A stretch of DNA of 64,000 bases, from positions 62,001-126,000 of the forward strand of contig JACCIC010000040.1 of assembly GCA_018907035.1 (NCBI GenBank), written 5' to 3'. Positions 49,956 through 63,610 of this stretch are shown here, one piece after another. A program made the translations under genes and the position numbers. This stretch comes from Sycobia sp. Sy_11. Its lineage: Eukaryota; Arthropoda; Insecta; Hymenoptera; Epichrysomallidae. The stretch's first letter is position 1; every line of letters starts with the position of its first letter. The notes beneath the pieces are model-generated. The model did no database searches. It saw nothing but the letters and a program-made list of their open reading frames with translations, and was not told where the DNA came from.

Positions 49956-50423
49956 CCTTAAACTTTGAAAATATCGTTTACCTTGAAAATGACCTTATAT
50001 CCTTAACATTGAAAATCGCGTTTCAAGGTCACCCGTGCCTTTATGAGTTTATTCACATTTTTTGTCGTACATAAAATGTTAAACAAGAATACACAATTGT
50101 ACAAACTTTGACGTTGTAACATACCGAAATACTATTACAGATGGAAACACACACTGTTATGTTTTTCATACTTTTTGGTTCAAACATACCAAAATTCCTC
50201 GGTATTACCATTTGTGATTGATCAATCGACCACCTCCATCCTCTAAAGGTTAATATCATATACATCATAATTCACCGACATCAGAAAGCAGTCATGGCAT
50301 TGTATACTAGATGTCGCATATTCTTTTCAGCTATTTGAAAATTTTCGCCGCCAACAGTGCTTTAAGAATTTCGAGAAAAAGAAAGAAGATTACAACATAA
50401 TTGTACTTACCTATAATTTTTCT

Positions 50424-50471
<48 letters not shown>

Positions 50472-50850
50472 AAAATGGGTACCACTCCCGATCAACGGAA
50501 ACAAAAAGAGTCCAGCTCGCTCGCGCCTCGCGCGTAAATGAAATTTTTCCAAGGATAGAGAAGCCTCTTCCGTAAATTTTAGTTTCTTTTAAGTGGTTTC
50601 ACCGGTCAGCTCTAAGCATTTCTTCTATATGCCGCTATATGGTTCAGAGTAGTTATATATATCAAGTGGCCGAGCAAAGCCGAAGCGCAATCATAACTAG
50701 TTCACATGTTTGAAATAATTGAGCATTCTAACTCTGCCTGCGAGTGAGGTCTTGCACATGTATTATGTATGTGTATTACACCAGACAATGTTTTTGCTAG
50801 CATCATTACAGAATGATACCTTGTCATATTATGAGGTAAAACTATATACA

Positions 50851-50855
50851 CGCGC

Positions 50856-50919
<64 letters not shown>
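50851..50919. repeat. (CG)10-(TG)24 compound array
   Basis: An uninterrupted alternating purine-pyrimidine tract begins with ten CG units and passes into about 24 TG units. Such tracts readily form Z-DNA. Confidence 0.95.
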
Positions 50920-50922
<3 letters not shown>

Positions 50923-52160
50923 CGCAGCAATTGGTATAATATGGGAAAAGGATGCTTCTCCGGCCTTGAAATTTAGCCGTAAATAAAACATAATATGTCA
51001 GGAAAGTTTATTGAAGTGGACGAGGAGAGAAAAATAATCAAATAACCAATTCTAGCTTTATATTAAATGAATAATTATTAGCCCAGACTGTATATCAATT
51101 TATCACTGAACATTTTATCCTATAGAAAATATTTATAGGCGTCATTTTTCTACCCATTTGATTTAAATGTAGAAATCAAAAATGTAAAAATGCGAATAAA
51201 GTATATTTAATCTTTAATTATGCGCTGTACTATGTAATTTTTTAATTACAACCATTAATGTTGCTTGCCAAATTAGTTGAAGTCTTTAGTAAATTCAGCT
51301 GTACTTTTATGTGTATCTTACATAACGAAGGCATTATTTCTATGCAAAGCCAAGCTTGATTTCTTTTAAAATTAGAAAACACATTTCTAAAATTTCTATT
51401 CGCTAAATCTCCGTGCGCATTAAATTTCCAACAATAGAAATTTATGGAATAAAAATATTGTTACGCAAAAAGGTGCTAATGCGTATTTTCATGTACAATA
51501 AACTTACATATAAGTATTTAATGTTTTATTTTTAAAAAATAACTTGTTATTTTCTACAAAAATTTTTATTGTGCAGACGCCGTTGTGAAAACAAAATACA
51601 TCAAATTTCTTATACTTAAAACTTGAATTTAGAATTTGTATACGGATAATTATTTCTCAATAATGAAAGCTTCAACATTGTAATCATCCATTAATATTTT
51701 GACCTTTTACGAATTGGCTTTGAAGAAAATTAATGGCTCTTTTCTACAGCATATTTGCAACGACAAGTCAATCCAGGTATTTTCGTATCTGTGTCCACGG
51801 AACGTTCCTCCAATAAACAATTTAACACGCCTCCATCACGCGGGCATATCATAATTTCACTGTAATCTCTCTCGCGCCTCCCCTCTATCGTTCTCCCTTA
51901 GATCTTACGAAATTCATTACTCAAATTAACCATAAAGCATTGGCATTAGAAAAGCGTTCTGTTCGCGCGCGAATAATTTGCGTGCGTGACGTGTTGCGAC
52001 AGGCTTTGCTGTTTTTGTTGTTGTCGTTATTTTGCAAGTATAGTGTATCCCGCATCAGGGATATATAACTTTTAACATTGAACAAGCAGACAAAAATTCG
52101 TGAGTAGTACACACACACAAACACACGTGCGCGCGCGCGTGCATGCACACATACACAGAA

Positions 52161-53190
52161 AATCGATTTGTACACGGTTGATCGGGTCCTCCTTTACATA
52201 CTGTGCGGGAGTGGGTGGTCGTGTTGCGCAGAGAATGGAAGAATCATCCGCCAAGTACTGAGCTCTTTTGTGAGAGTACGTGCGAAGCGTTATATTATAC
52301 TGCACTTTTATGTAAGTACGCGCGAAGAGATGCTCTGTTTGTGTGTGAGCGCGCGCGCGTGTGTGTGTGTGTGTGGGTGTGTGTGTATAATTGAGGGAAG
52401 ATACCGATGAATTATTGGAAAAGCGAGTGAGTGCTCGAGATTATTGCGCTACCGTTATCGATGCGCGAGCTTCAAATTATCCCATCAGCCCGAGGAAACG
52501 AAGGAGATGTAAAGAATATAGAAGGGTTGAGAGACAAGGAAGAACGGGGATAATCGATGAGGATGATTTGCCTTTTTACTCCGAGCTGTGTGTGGCGCAG
52601 AGCGGCGCCAAGAACGACGATTACAAAATGTGTATAATTGGAGAATGAGAAGAATGCTTGTAATGTAGCGAGAGTGAGAGTGAGCGTCGGAAGAAGAAGA
52701 AGTGAGAGAAGGAGGGTGGGAGAAATAGAGAGTGAGATACCGTTAAATCTGAAGTATTAATTGTATTCAGCATTTCTAAGGGGGATTCAAATGTTTCGGG
52801 ATAAATACGAGAATGGCCAAAGCTATGTAACTTTGCATAAAAAATAAAAAGTAAATAAGATTAATATAGAATAATGGTGCTTGTAAAGAATTTCAACAAT
52901 TGTACATTCAAATTGGATTGTAAACACAAACAAATATATACACGTCTTGTAGATGTACTGCTAAATGCATTTTCATATTATTATACAAATATCGGATGAC
53001 CGTTATTTTAAATATTGAATTGGATCCAATAGTATTAAAATTTAGGTTGAATCGAGAATAAGTTTGTATTTATTTAAATATTACAGGAAAATAAAAAAGA
53101 ATGAACGATTCATATAAACTATTTTTTTCTTATTTGCCCACTCTCGAAATTTAAGTATAAATATATATACTTAGATTCAATTTATATACT

Positions 53191-53245
<55 letters not shown>

Positions 53246-55785
53246 CACTCGTATTCTCAAAATTCATTTTGAAGCAGCACTTAGTTGAAATATTCCACGG
53301 TGAAGCTACTTGAATACCCGTGAATGATATTTTTACGTGAGATCATAAAAAATACTATTCAACTTATGATTATAAAGTTGATTCATTAATTGAAATACGA
53401 TACTTCTATCAGTTTTTTATTTTTCGTTTTCTGAAATTATTATCGTTTTAGCTTATTATTCCGAATTGATTAATTTTTCCATAAAAATGAGTCAAAATTG
53501 CAATTATTTATTAAATACGAATGAGTGAACGCGCGTGTGTGTAATAGTATTGTATATAATAATACATTCGTGAACTTATTCAAAATAAAATTATCAATGA
53601 AAGTGCTTGTAATGCAATGTTGTATCATGCAATTATGAAATCCTGTTCTTTAATGTACATATACGTAATAGTTCGTGCAGTTATTCAAAATAAAATTATC
53701 AGTGGAAGTATTTGCTGATAGTTCGTAAATCTTAACAAACGATAAAAGTCCAATATTGATAATTGGAGATAACTCAATAATATTAGCTTTATGATTATAA
53801 GTGCGAATAGGAGTATAGTAGCTCTGATGATAAAAACTTGATGTGATGGTATAGGAAACCAGAGCTAGAAACTTATGTAAAAATTTATCGGTTTTTGAAT
53901 ATATTCAAATAATAGCATAAGCTCTCAAAATTCATTATCAATATATACGAAATTGTCGATCTCATTTGGGAAACAAACAGTATAGACGCGATGAGAGAAA
54001 GGAACGATAAATTATGGGTGGCCGTTTTGACTGAAATTGAACGAAATAAACACTGGTAACCTTCAACATTAGTCTTAGGTAGTTTAGGATCGACGCTATA
54101 ATTAAATTGGTTGCTCTATAGTCAGATTAACATAATTAGTACAGATGTTTACTTTTGACGCCAAAAATAACATTTTAAATAAAAAAATTTTTATCAAACA
54201 TGCAAATGTGAATTTGTTAGTTATAGTCGATTGAAGCCGACCGAAGTTCGGTCAGATTTACATGCATATGGTGCGTTGTACAGGCAATCAATTATCAATT
54301 TTATTTTTTTAATATATTTTTCGAAGCAATCATAATTAGTTCAATATAGATCAAATTTAATTTATATGTTAGATATCAATTTTTATAAATGTCATATCTG
54401 CTCTTTCACATTTTAGCATACTTCTGAAGAAATTGATCAATCTTAAAGAATTCGTGAAATTACGTATTGTGAACCGACTCACCTTTAACGAAATAGTTTT
54501 AGAAAATATTCTTATTACAATTATTTAAAGTGTCCTTTCAAATCTTTATATCGCATTAATAACTAATAAAACTATTTCAATCATATGTAATTATACTCCG
54601 TATGTACCTTAACGTAAAACTAATCGCTCACTCAAATACCTCGTCAAATTTTCCAAATACAAGCGTACACACCTTTATTGCACAATAATTGTCGAAGATT
54701 ATAAATAAGCTCGGCGATGACCTTGCAACCGCAGCGCAATATAACGTATCATTTTCCCAAGTATAATCCCTAAAGTTATTCTTCGAGAAAACTAAGAATC
54801 TTTTAAAAGCCAAGACCCCAAGAAAAAATAAGAATCATTACATATAGCCGAGAGTTGCCAAAGAATGCATCAGCGACGAAGATGCATTGAATTCCAAGGG
54901 AAAGGATTGTAACGCCGCCACACGTGTATGATTATTTTCGCATAGCCACAGTAATTCTCAGCGCTTTTCGTGAATACACATGCACGCGCGTGCGTGCACG
55001 TGTATGCATAGGCTTTTTTAACTGCTACTTGAGAGAAAGAGAGAGAGTATAATATGTGTGTGTGTGTGTGTGTGTATTAGTTTTGATTGCTTCTTGAGAC
55101 GGTGGGAGAGAGGGGGGGAGAGAGAGAAAGAGAGTTTTATAATACATATGTGGCTAGGATCGAGGCATTCCGTTGAAAAAGTAATTAGCCAGCCGCGCGT
55201 TAATTATTGCGAATCTAATAAAAATCACTTTACGATATCGCCCCAAATTCGACACACTACAAAAATTAATATATGACAAAGCGATCGTTAAATTTTCAAG
55301 CCATTCAACATTTATTCGAGCAACTTTGAATTATCATTACAGTAATACAAATTACTATTAATCAAATCTCTAATCGACTCGCTATCTAGTTAGAATGAAT
55401 ATTATACGTACCACCTTTAATGCGGTTATTTTGAGTTGTATTTACTATTTTTAATTTAGTTTTCATAATGTTAAAGAAACCTTAATTTTGAATTCTGTAG
55501 AATGAAAATTTTTGTACAGCGATGGAAAATCCCGTTAATTCTGTTATAGCTATTATAATAATGGAAACTTTGAGATGATGAATTTTATATAATATACGTT
55601 ACTAGGTGACTTTGTATTTGCATTACATAGATGAAATCATAATTTGTTGGGTATCGTGAAAATTTCCAAATTGCAGAAAAGATGTTTTCAATAATGATAC
55701 TAACAATAACAATAAAGTATATAATTATAATAGTACAAGAAAAAAGTTTTTTGGCTTTTCCATTTGTTCAAAGTTTGAATCCGCA
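52161..55785. other. Gene-free; GC-richer island then AT-rich DNA
   Basis: At 52180-52740 the DNA is complex, purine-rich and open on the + strand for 85 codons (52391-52648), but with no recognisable domain; it could be an untranslated or first exon. (CA)n lies at 53193-53240. A further complex patch at 54840-55020 ends in an alternating CA/CG stretch, and a short (TG)n lies at 55054-55076. Otherwise AT-rich. Confidence 0.45.
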
Positions 55786-55794
55786 TTCTAAACA

Positions 55795-55895
55795 AAAAAT
55801 TATAAATTAATAAATATTTTTATCGGTCTTACACTCTTTTTAATATAATATATTAACTAAAATAATGACAGTTAGACTGATCCTATTTATAGTTT
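55795..55895 (-). mobile_element. Penelope-like element tail (copy D)
   Basis: AATAAATATTTTTATCGGTC, the TTACACTC variant, AATATATTAACTAAAATAAT and the degraded core GACAGTTAGACTGAT (55866-55880) match the tail of copy B. Only about 100 bp remain. Confidence 0.65.
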
Positions 55896-55899
55896 AAAA

Positions 55900-58734
55900 A
55901 ATTTTCTAAAAAATTAAAAAACATAATCCTAAATTGATAAATAAACGAATTGATCAATTTTTTAAAATCATCACGTTACATAAACATATTTAGAATTTAG
56001 TACTCTATAAGTATAACTTAGTCTATAAAATTCATTGTTGGATCGTAATTGACTTAAATTACATATTCGCTTGTTATTGAAAAAATACTTTTCATAAATA
56101 GCTTGTATATATTAAAAATTAGTTTTATTTTACAGTTTGAAACATATAATCTCAAATTTGAATATAAAAATTGAAACAGAATTCATCTAACATTTTCTAA
56201 AATGTAGACTTCCATGCACAACGGTTACTACTACAATAAAAATAATGTGCATATTACTAGTATATGAGACTTGGTTAATTTTTTTAAATATGCTCTATAT
56301 TATCGGCACATATTTCCTTTTATAAACGTTCGTCTTGATTTTAAGATATTCCCATGTAGCATTTGATAGTTTTTTAAATTATACAAAAAATTTGAAGAAT
56401 ATAATGAAATAATGAAACGTAATTGTATTATAAATTATATGTAAATATATATTTTTGGTTGCAATTTAATTATCAATTAGATTTAACAATTTTTACAATA
56501 TTATCTATGAGCCCTCCCACTTTTCCCTAATGCGAGTGTATACATAACGTTATTAAATCGCGACGAGTCGCATCACATATTTACCCGGGTGACCCGTCAC
56601 CGTATCGGCACCGATCGTCCTATTCGCCTCTCTCGGGAGGATTCTCCTGCGCGCGCGCTCCGACTCGCCTCGAAATATTTAGAACGTCTCCCTGAACCCG
56701 GCTGAACTTTCGCGCGGCGCGGTGTGGAGGTGAGAGGCCAAGCTGCATCAACGATGATGATTCATAGAGGGCGATTTCGCGAGTTGCGCCGTGCGCAAGT
56801 TACATATGCCGCTCGTGTATATGTATAGTCTTTTTGGTTAAAGTGCATGGTTCTCGCTACCAACATAGAACTTTGAACCGGAATACTGAAAAGAGTCATC
56901 CATCGATGATCTCGTTGGGTCTACTCTTTTATTAATATGTTTTTAATATGGCAAGACGCACAAAAACTCCCTCAAGAGTGTGTCAATATGTTCAAATGAC
57001 CTATATTATATAATCACTTTTCTTTCTATTTTATAATATTTTACTTATCATTTTATTTATCATATAATATTCTATTTTGTAGCTAATAATTAAAATGATT
57101 AATTATTATTTACAATCACAAATAAATTTATTCTTTATTATTTCAATATATCTTTTTTCTTTCTTTTTAATAATTCAATTTTTGAAACAATTTTTAAAGT
57201 AGCGAAAAATATTCCGACAAATCAATTTTAGTGAATGGAGTAGATGACTGTTTTGCAAGCCTTCATTTATATTTTATGTAGATCTATTTTGGCAAAAGAG
57301 GATACAAATATTTGAATACGTGACAAACGATTAAGACAATTTCATAGGATTCAATGATAGTCGTTTCCAAAATAAATGTTCGATAGCTTGGCTACAGGTA
57401 ATCTAACCTTCTAAAAATATTCTACGGTTACTTTTATAAATGAATTTCACTGTATCGAAAGTTTTACCACAATTCACTGTTGTACTAAAATACCAATGTA
57501 CTAAATGAAGATTTTCAATCTTTTTAAAATCTTCCTTTTTTATAAATCCTAGTAATGGACTCAAATCTTAAACTGATGTTTTAGTTACTGGTCATTTAAA
57601 AACAAATTATATACTCATCAACATGCAAACATGTACCTTCATTAAAGGTATGGTACTTATCATAACGTTTTAATAAACTAAGGGAAATTGAAGCCTAAAT
57701 TTTACGAATTAGCCTTTAATGCAAGGTAGTCAATAATTTTTATAAATTAGCTTACGTACTTTGACAGCTTTAATTCTGACATCACAGTCTCTCAACGTTT
57801 ATATGTGCGCTTTCGATATTTGACATTGGAAAATTTTTGGAGTTAAGTCTCCATATCATTTGTTATAATTATTAAACCGTCGTCTGTTACTCATTTTAAT
57901 TAATTAGCCATGCGACAGTTTGTTCTTCATTGTAAAGAATCTTATACATATACCTATATATACACTGCATCATTTCAATAGAAAGAGGCAGATATTATTT
58001 TTTGTTAATAAATTTCAAGATTGGCTTCAACCAATAATTTTTCTATGGTTTTCAAGCTGAACATTTATATTAAAAATATGCAATGGAAAGTCATGCAGTA
58101 TTTTGGATATTCAGAAAAAACACTTTGAATAATCAGTCAAAAGAATGTCGATGCATCCAATAACAATTCTAAAAATTGTCTTGAATCGAACCCTGTTTAA
58201 AGTATCCAAATATCTTTGTTTCCTTATAGTTAGTAGTGCAAGGTATTTTTGTTATAATGTTGGTAGTCATCGGACAGTATCGGTCGATTCTGTTAAATAT
58301 TATGGTTAAACAAGTAAAAAGGTTATTTTCATTGACTTTTGCGTTTGACATGCCCATAAAAATTTTTTACGATACAACAGGAAAATGAGATATATATAGA
58401 ACTGTGAGAGCTTTTCGATTGTAAACATACACTGCTTTTATTGTTTCATTTACGACAGTTGGTTCAATTTTGTGAAAATTACTTTTCTATTATAACGAAC
58501 AAATGGCTCAAATGTACAATATCGATATTTTCACCCCGATATGAATTGTATATTAATACGTTGCCCCGTACCGGTTTTTTACCCGCGTCAAATCAATGTT
58601 ATAAGAGCACAAATTGACAAATAAGTATGTATATAAATATAATTTTGTCTTTTCTGGATACTTCTCAATTTTTAAATTGTACGTAACGTCAGGGAAAGTC
58701 GGAGAAGTTATTTCTGCTTTATACGAAACATTAA

Positions 58735-58735
<1 letters not shown>
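55900..58735. other. Gene-free; GC-rich island at 56515-56800
   Basis: AT-rich DNA is interrupted by a CpG-rich island with several GCGCGC words. No frame, RNA gene or repeat end is recognisable elsewhere. Confidence 0.5.
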
Positions 58736-58741
<6 letters not shown>

Positions 58742-58778
<37 letters not shown>

Positions 58779-58916
58779 GCATATACACAGAAAGAACAGC
58801 GATCCTCTCGCGATCACACCTGTCGATACGATGCGACGCGATGGAGCCCGTTTTATTGCGCGCGTGAGCATGAGCGGCGCTGTGGTAAAAGGTGTCTCGC
58901 TTACGGCTATACGTGT

Positions 58917-58967
<51 letters not shown>
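58742..58967. repeat. Two (TA)n arrays around a GC-rich core
   Basis: (TA)n at 58742-58777 and 58920-58967 bracket about 140 bp of GC-rich unique DNA. Confidence 0.9.
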
Positions 58968-58968
<1 letters not shown>

Positions 58969-58979
58969 CATACACAAAT

Positions 58980-60427
58980 ATGTGTACATTGTATTCATAA
59001 AGAGATCAAACTCGTGAGGCACTGATTGGATACTTCATATTTCTTTGCACTTTCCATCGCTGTGCTCACCCAGGCGAGCATTCAGGCATGCCGCAGCGAC
59101 GCACCTGAAGACACAGACGTGTATATATCGTCGTTTTACATGTATATTACGTATATCGATATATAGTATATAAGTACCACTTGTCACGAATGTCGCTTTT
59201 CTGACGCCCCGAGCGCGGTGGGCAAAAGATAGATCTAGAGTGAAAGAGAAAGGACGAGTGTACAAATCGATGTAGGAGAGAAGAACGAGTGCAACGATCA
59301 ATAAAGCTATAGTTTCGCAGTCTGAACTACGAATTAACTTTCTTTCGTTATTCTTTGATTTTGCGAAATTCTTTTTTTCAGGGAAATTTTTCAAAAAATA
59401 TTTTCACAATTTCGCGAATATCACTAAACTCTCGCGACACAGATGGAATATTAATGTTTGGATAATACTGGACTATAAATGTGAAAATATCAAGGGAAAT
59501 CAAGTAGAAAAATTAAATCATTCTTTAACTGAAAATCACAGTCTTTCATTATCAAGCCAAGATCTCACCTTTTCAGCGTATATTTACATTAACTTAACTT
59601 ATTCTTATTTTTTTTCTCTTGTCTTTACAATATAAAGACTTTTTAAGAGAAGCCTTTGTTACATAAAGGCAATTTTTAATAAAAAATGTTTTAGATAAGA
59701 GTTACTCGACTGTGTATCGGACATGTTTTGAAACCTTTCGTTTGACCTCTGCTTAGACCATAAACGCCATTTTCGATGTGCTTAAAGGATAATTTAAATA
59801 GATTCTTGTGGACTAAGAGTAAATGAATCCTACTGATGCTGTACATAAGTGTATACAACTTTTAGCTGTTTCCAAATTACGGATTAATTCCTTCAAAATT
59901 TTGCAGATATATCCTTAATTAAAGAGAAAAAAAGAATAAAATTCCATTGTTCTTCTCTGACGTTCTTGAATATTTCCTGATTCCCAATCGGTCTAACTAA
60001 TCATCTTGAATTATTCATGTTTGTCTGATTCTCATTCACAATTTTTGTCTCTTTCTGGATCTCAATAGTATTTGTCAGATCTCTCTGAGAACTTGCTAAA
60101 AACTGAGAAAATTAATAAGCAAAACAATCGATACAATCAACCTTCGATGTAACCCTTAAAAACAATGATTATGTCTATAGGTTACCTTAGTTATTTAACG
60201 AAAATCATTCCATTGATTAAGTCGAACAGACCGATGACACCGGGGTCAGCCGATCGTATTGCTATTCTTGTGCGTAATCGACCGCGAGAGTATCAATTAT
60301 TACATGAACGACAGGTATTATGAATTTCCATAGCACCGTTATCGAGTTTCATAATCTTCATATCGAGACACAGACACGCATGCAGCATATACATCCACAC
60401 ACAACCACACACATACCCACACATTAC

Positions 60428-60484
<57 letters not shown>

Positions 60485-61128
60485 GAGAGAGAGAGAGAGA
60501 GATAGATAAACACATACACAAATGTACACACGCATATGCATACGTATGAATTCATTCTTGCCTGCGGCTTCGTCAGGCCACAACACTTGCAGCTACATCT
60601 GTTCACAGACGAGTGAATTTACGACTGTAGCGTACGTAGGTTATATAAGCGTGCAACAAAACTTTGATCGAAGGAGCCATGTGCGATAAAAAATCGATGC
60701 GCGCGCGTGCATGTGTGTGTACATTTATTTACACACGAGTTTTGTTACTCCAAAGCGTCCCGTTCAGAGCGCCTAGCGTCGCAACATATATCGTCTGCAG
60801 GCTAGAATATCGGTAACAGCTGTCATTTGGCGCGAGCGCACACGAGTGCAAACTGAAGGATCCGCGCCAAGGACACGCGGTACTACTCTTCGTATAATAT
60901 GCGTGAATAACCGGGACAATGCGACGTGATCGTCGATCCTGATCGACTCCCTTCTTCCCTTCCCATGGCAGTAGGTGCGGTGATGCATTATTTGTCTAAC
61001 CTCTTCTATGAGCTTTGCGCCAGGCCCCATTTTCATCGCCTCCCCTTCTTTGGCACGTGCCACAGAAAGCATTGTTTGCTCACGGCAAGATGCGTTAGCG
61101 CAGGCGCAATTTAGAAAAAGTTATATAT

Positions 61129-61130
<2 letters not shown>
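58980..61130. other. Gene-free; mixed GC-rich patches and (GA)n
   Basis: A (GA)n array lies at 60432-60501. Patches at 59050-59300 and 60560-61120 are GC-rich and complex. The - strand frame 60773-61072 (99 codons) has no recognisable domain and runs through such a patch, so it is not called. Confidence 0.5.

Positions 61131-61133
<3 letters not shown>

Positions 61134-61188
<55 letters not shown>
61134..61188. repeat. (TA)n microsatellite
   Basis: About 27 TA units. Confidence 0.95.
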
Positions 61189-61190
<2 letters not shown>

Positions 61191-61199
61191 TCGTATGCA

Positions 61200-61929
61200 T
61201 ATAAGAACGCGGGAGCATATTACTCTCACAATGCTGTATTGTTATTAGGTGATGCAAGCGAACTTTTTCTTCCCCCTTTCTACCTCCTCCCCCTTTCAGT
61301 CGGATTCACAAGCAGAATATTTGCGTTTGTTTCAGTTTTTTAATAGCTCGGTTGATTAAAGCTCTCTTTGTTATAATAAATGTTAGAATTTCTATCAATG
61401 CGCTTGTTGAATTTTTTTTCGTCTAGAAGAGAAAATATTATACTATTCACGGAAAATATGATTCATTATTGTGTAATATATATTATAGAATTAGGCAACA
61501 TTATGATTTGCATAATATTGCATATTATTTAAGTATCTATATTGTATATATTGAATTCATTTTATTATAGCTAATTTTCTTATTATCTTCACATTTGAAT
61601 ATATATTAGATATTATTTAATAAAGTAAATACTTTATTTTAGTGCAGCTGATTTGTGATTTTTTGATACGTATATAAGTATTCATTTGAAATTCTGAAGT
61701 TTAGAAATTGCAAACATACAGTTTTAATTAAATAAATTGGAGATTTTGTTATTGATAGTTAAATTTTTATCAAAACAAATATTAAAATACAGATAATTTC
61801 AATTAAAAATTAATAAAAAATAAAAGATGTACCTCTTAAAAAAAATGAAATTGAAAAAAAAATCAAAATCAATAAGTTGAAATTCATTCTATGGGATTTT
61901 CATTGCAGTAAGATTCATATTGACGGTTG
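61200..61929. other. Gene-free AT-rich DNA
   Basis: I see nothing in it. Confidence 0.55.
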
Positions 61930-62170
61930 AATTTTATATACAATATACTATACTATTATAATGGCAGTCAGACTGTTCTTATTTACAAGCATCTCCGAAG
62001 AATCTGAAACAAAAATTACAACTAAAAATAAAATTAAATTATATGAAAAATTAAAAATAATAAAAAGAATAAAATCGAACTATATTCCATGTTAGCATAG
62101 GATAACCAGACTGCCCATCATCTTAAATTTAAATGTACCTTAGATGCCACCATTGTGTGACATATAAACG
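61930..62170 (-). mobile_element. Penelope-like element tail (copy E)
   Basis: The core GGCAGTCAGACTGTT (61963-61977), CATCTCCG, an (AAAAT)-rich run, ACCAGACTGCCC, CTTAAATTTAAATGTACC and TTAGATGCC align in order with 36965-37195 of copy B. Similarity ends before the hammerhead-like core. Confidence 0.7.
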
Positions 62171-63199
62171 AATTTATCAATTCTCGCCTTCTATTTACCC
62201 GCTGGAAGCGTCTAAAATAGAACAATGTACTTTCATGGAAGTGGAATAGCCTATATATTCAAGTCACAACAATTAAGAATTTTATTTTACGTATTTTCAA
62301 TTCCAATAAAATTCCAATAAAATTGGTTTAACTAACTCGTTTTTTGAGTAATCTAGTGAAACCTACCAGAAATTTTTTTTAACCATCTTTTTGTTTTCAA
62401 AAATGTGAACGAACTAATAATAATAAATCAAAGAATTCAAAATGTGTTAAAAACATTCGTTTTAATTACTAGTATAATTTACTTTTGTATTAGAAATGTA
62501 CAGATAGCCAGCTCATTAAGTATTATCATTATAAATATTTAATAACCTAACATTTTTTAATCGAAATTAAGTTGTTGTAAATCGCTAATAATTTTCACAT
62601 AAAAGTCATTATTAATCTGAACAACATTTTAATTTACTAGAAGATTGATTGATTTTTGGGATTCTATCTCAAGTATGAAACTATATTTAAACTATATTTT
62701 TGGGTTCTAAATTTATGAATCATGAATATTCTCTTGTCACTTTTCATTCTCACACGGTTTTTGAAGCAACATTGGCAACTTGAGATTGCGTAAATACATC
62801 ATATATATTTTAATTTTTCATTACCTTGTACAGGATGTAGAAGTATATATAATTGTCTAATTTAATATTTACTATTAAATTCCAAATAAACTATTGAACA
62901 TATTGGATACATGCTACAAAGATCGAATCAAAAAATATTTGTTATTTTGTCAATATAATAAGAAACATATAGAGCGACTTAATCAAAGAAGATCTATTAC
63001 AAACCGAGAGAATTCTTTGGAACTTTTGTGGAAACTTGTTGTCGGTAATTCCCGTAAGCAATATTGGCACGTTTTGTATATCCACGTGCTTCTTCCTTTG
63101 GAGGTCTAAAACTCTCCTAGAATGCTCTACCATTGGCATAATCACGAACGTAACTTCTCCCCCTTCAAAATAGCTCACGAGCTGCCTCTTCTCTCCTCC

Positions 63200-63234
<35 letters not shown>

Positions 63235-63547
63235 TCATTTTCTCTTTCTTTCTCGGACTTTCCTTTTAATTTATTAGCTATTAGAATCCACAGCTTTTCC
63301 GATTCGACATCGTTCCCCACAGCATTCGACATCGACTCCCCGGTGAGCGCCCGTCCACGCGGGCACTGATGTAAGATATAAACCACGACTGCCCTCTCAT
63401 GCAAGCAAGAGACGAGGCCCTTGTACTACGCGGTCGTTCCGCTGCCGCTTCTTCTGCAAATCCTCAGAAGGGCGTAATTCCGTGGTACCGGTCGTGGTAC
63501 ATCAGCGCGTCCACATATAATTGCGGCAGCTGCCCTCTCGTGCAAAA

Positions 63548-63610
<63 letters not shown>

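Larger units (their letters stand above)
48610..52160. other. Gene-free DNA with microsatellites and GC-rich islands
   Basis: (CT)n arrays lie at 49037-49090 and 49496-49534, and a GC-rich island at 49091-49245. A perfect hairpin lies at 49920-49955, with a neighbouring stretch 49960-50035 repeating words like CCTTGAAAAT. (TA)n lies at 50429-50464 and a CG/TG array at 50851-50919. Frames here are microsatellite translations. No gene is supported. Confidence 0.5.

Noticed and set aside
52391..52648. 85-codon frame with an acidic and basic composition
   Set aside because: No homology pattern, no clear start context and no splice sites consistent with neighbours. Left as a possible untranslated exon.
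60773..61072. 99-codon frame on the - strand
   Set aside because: It lies in GC-rich DNA where stops are rare and shows no domain.
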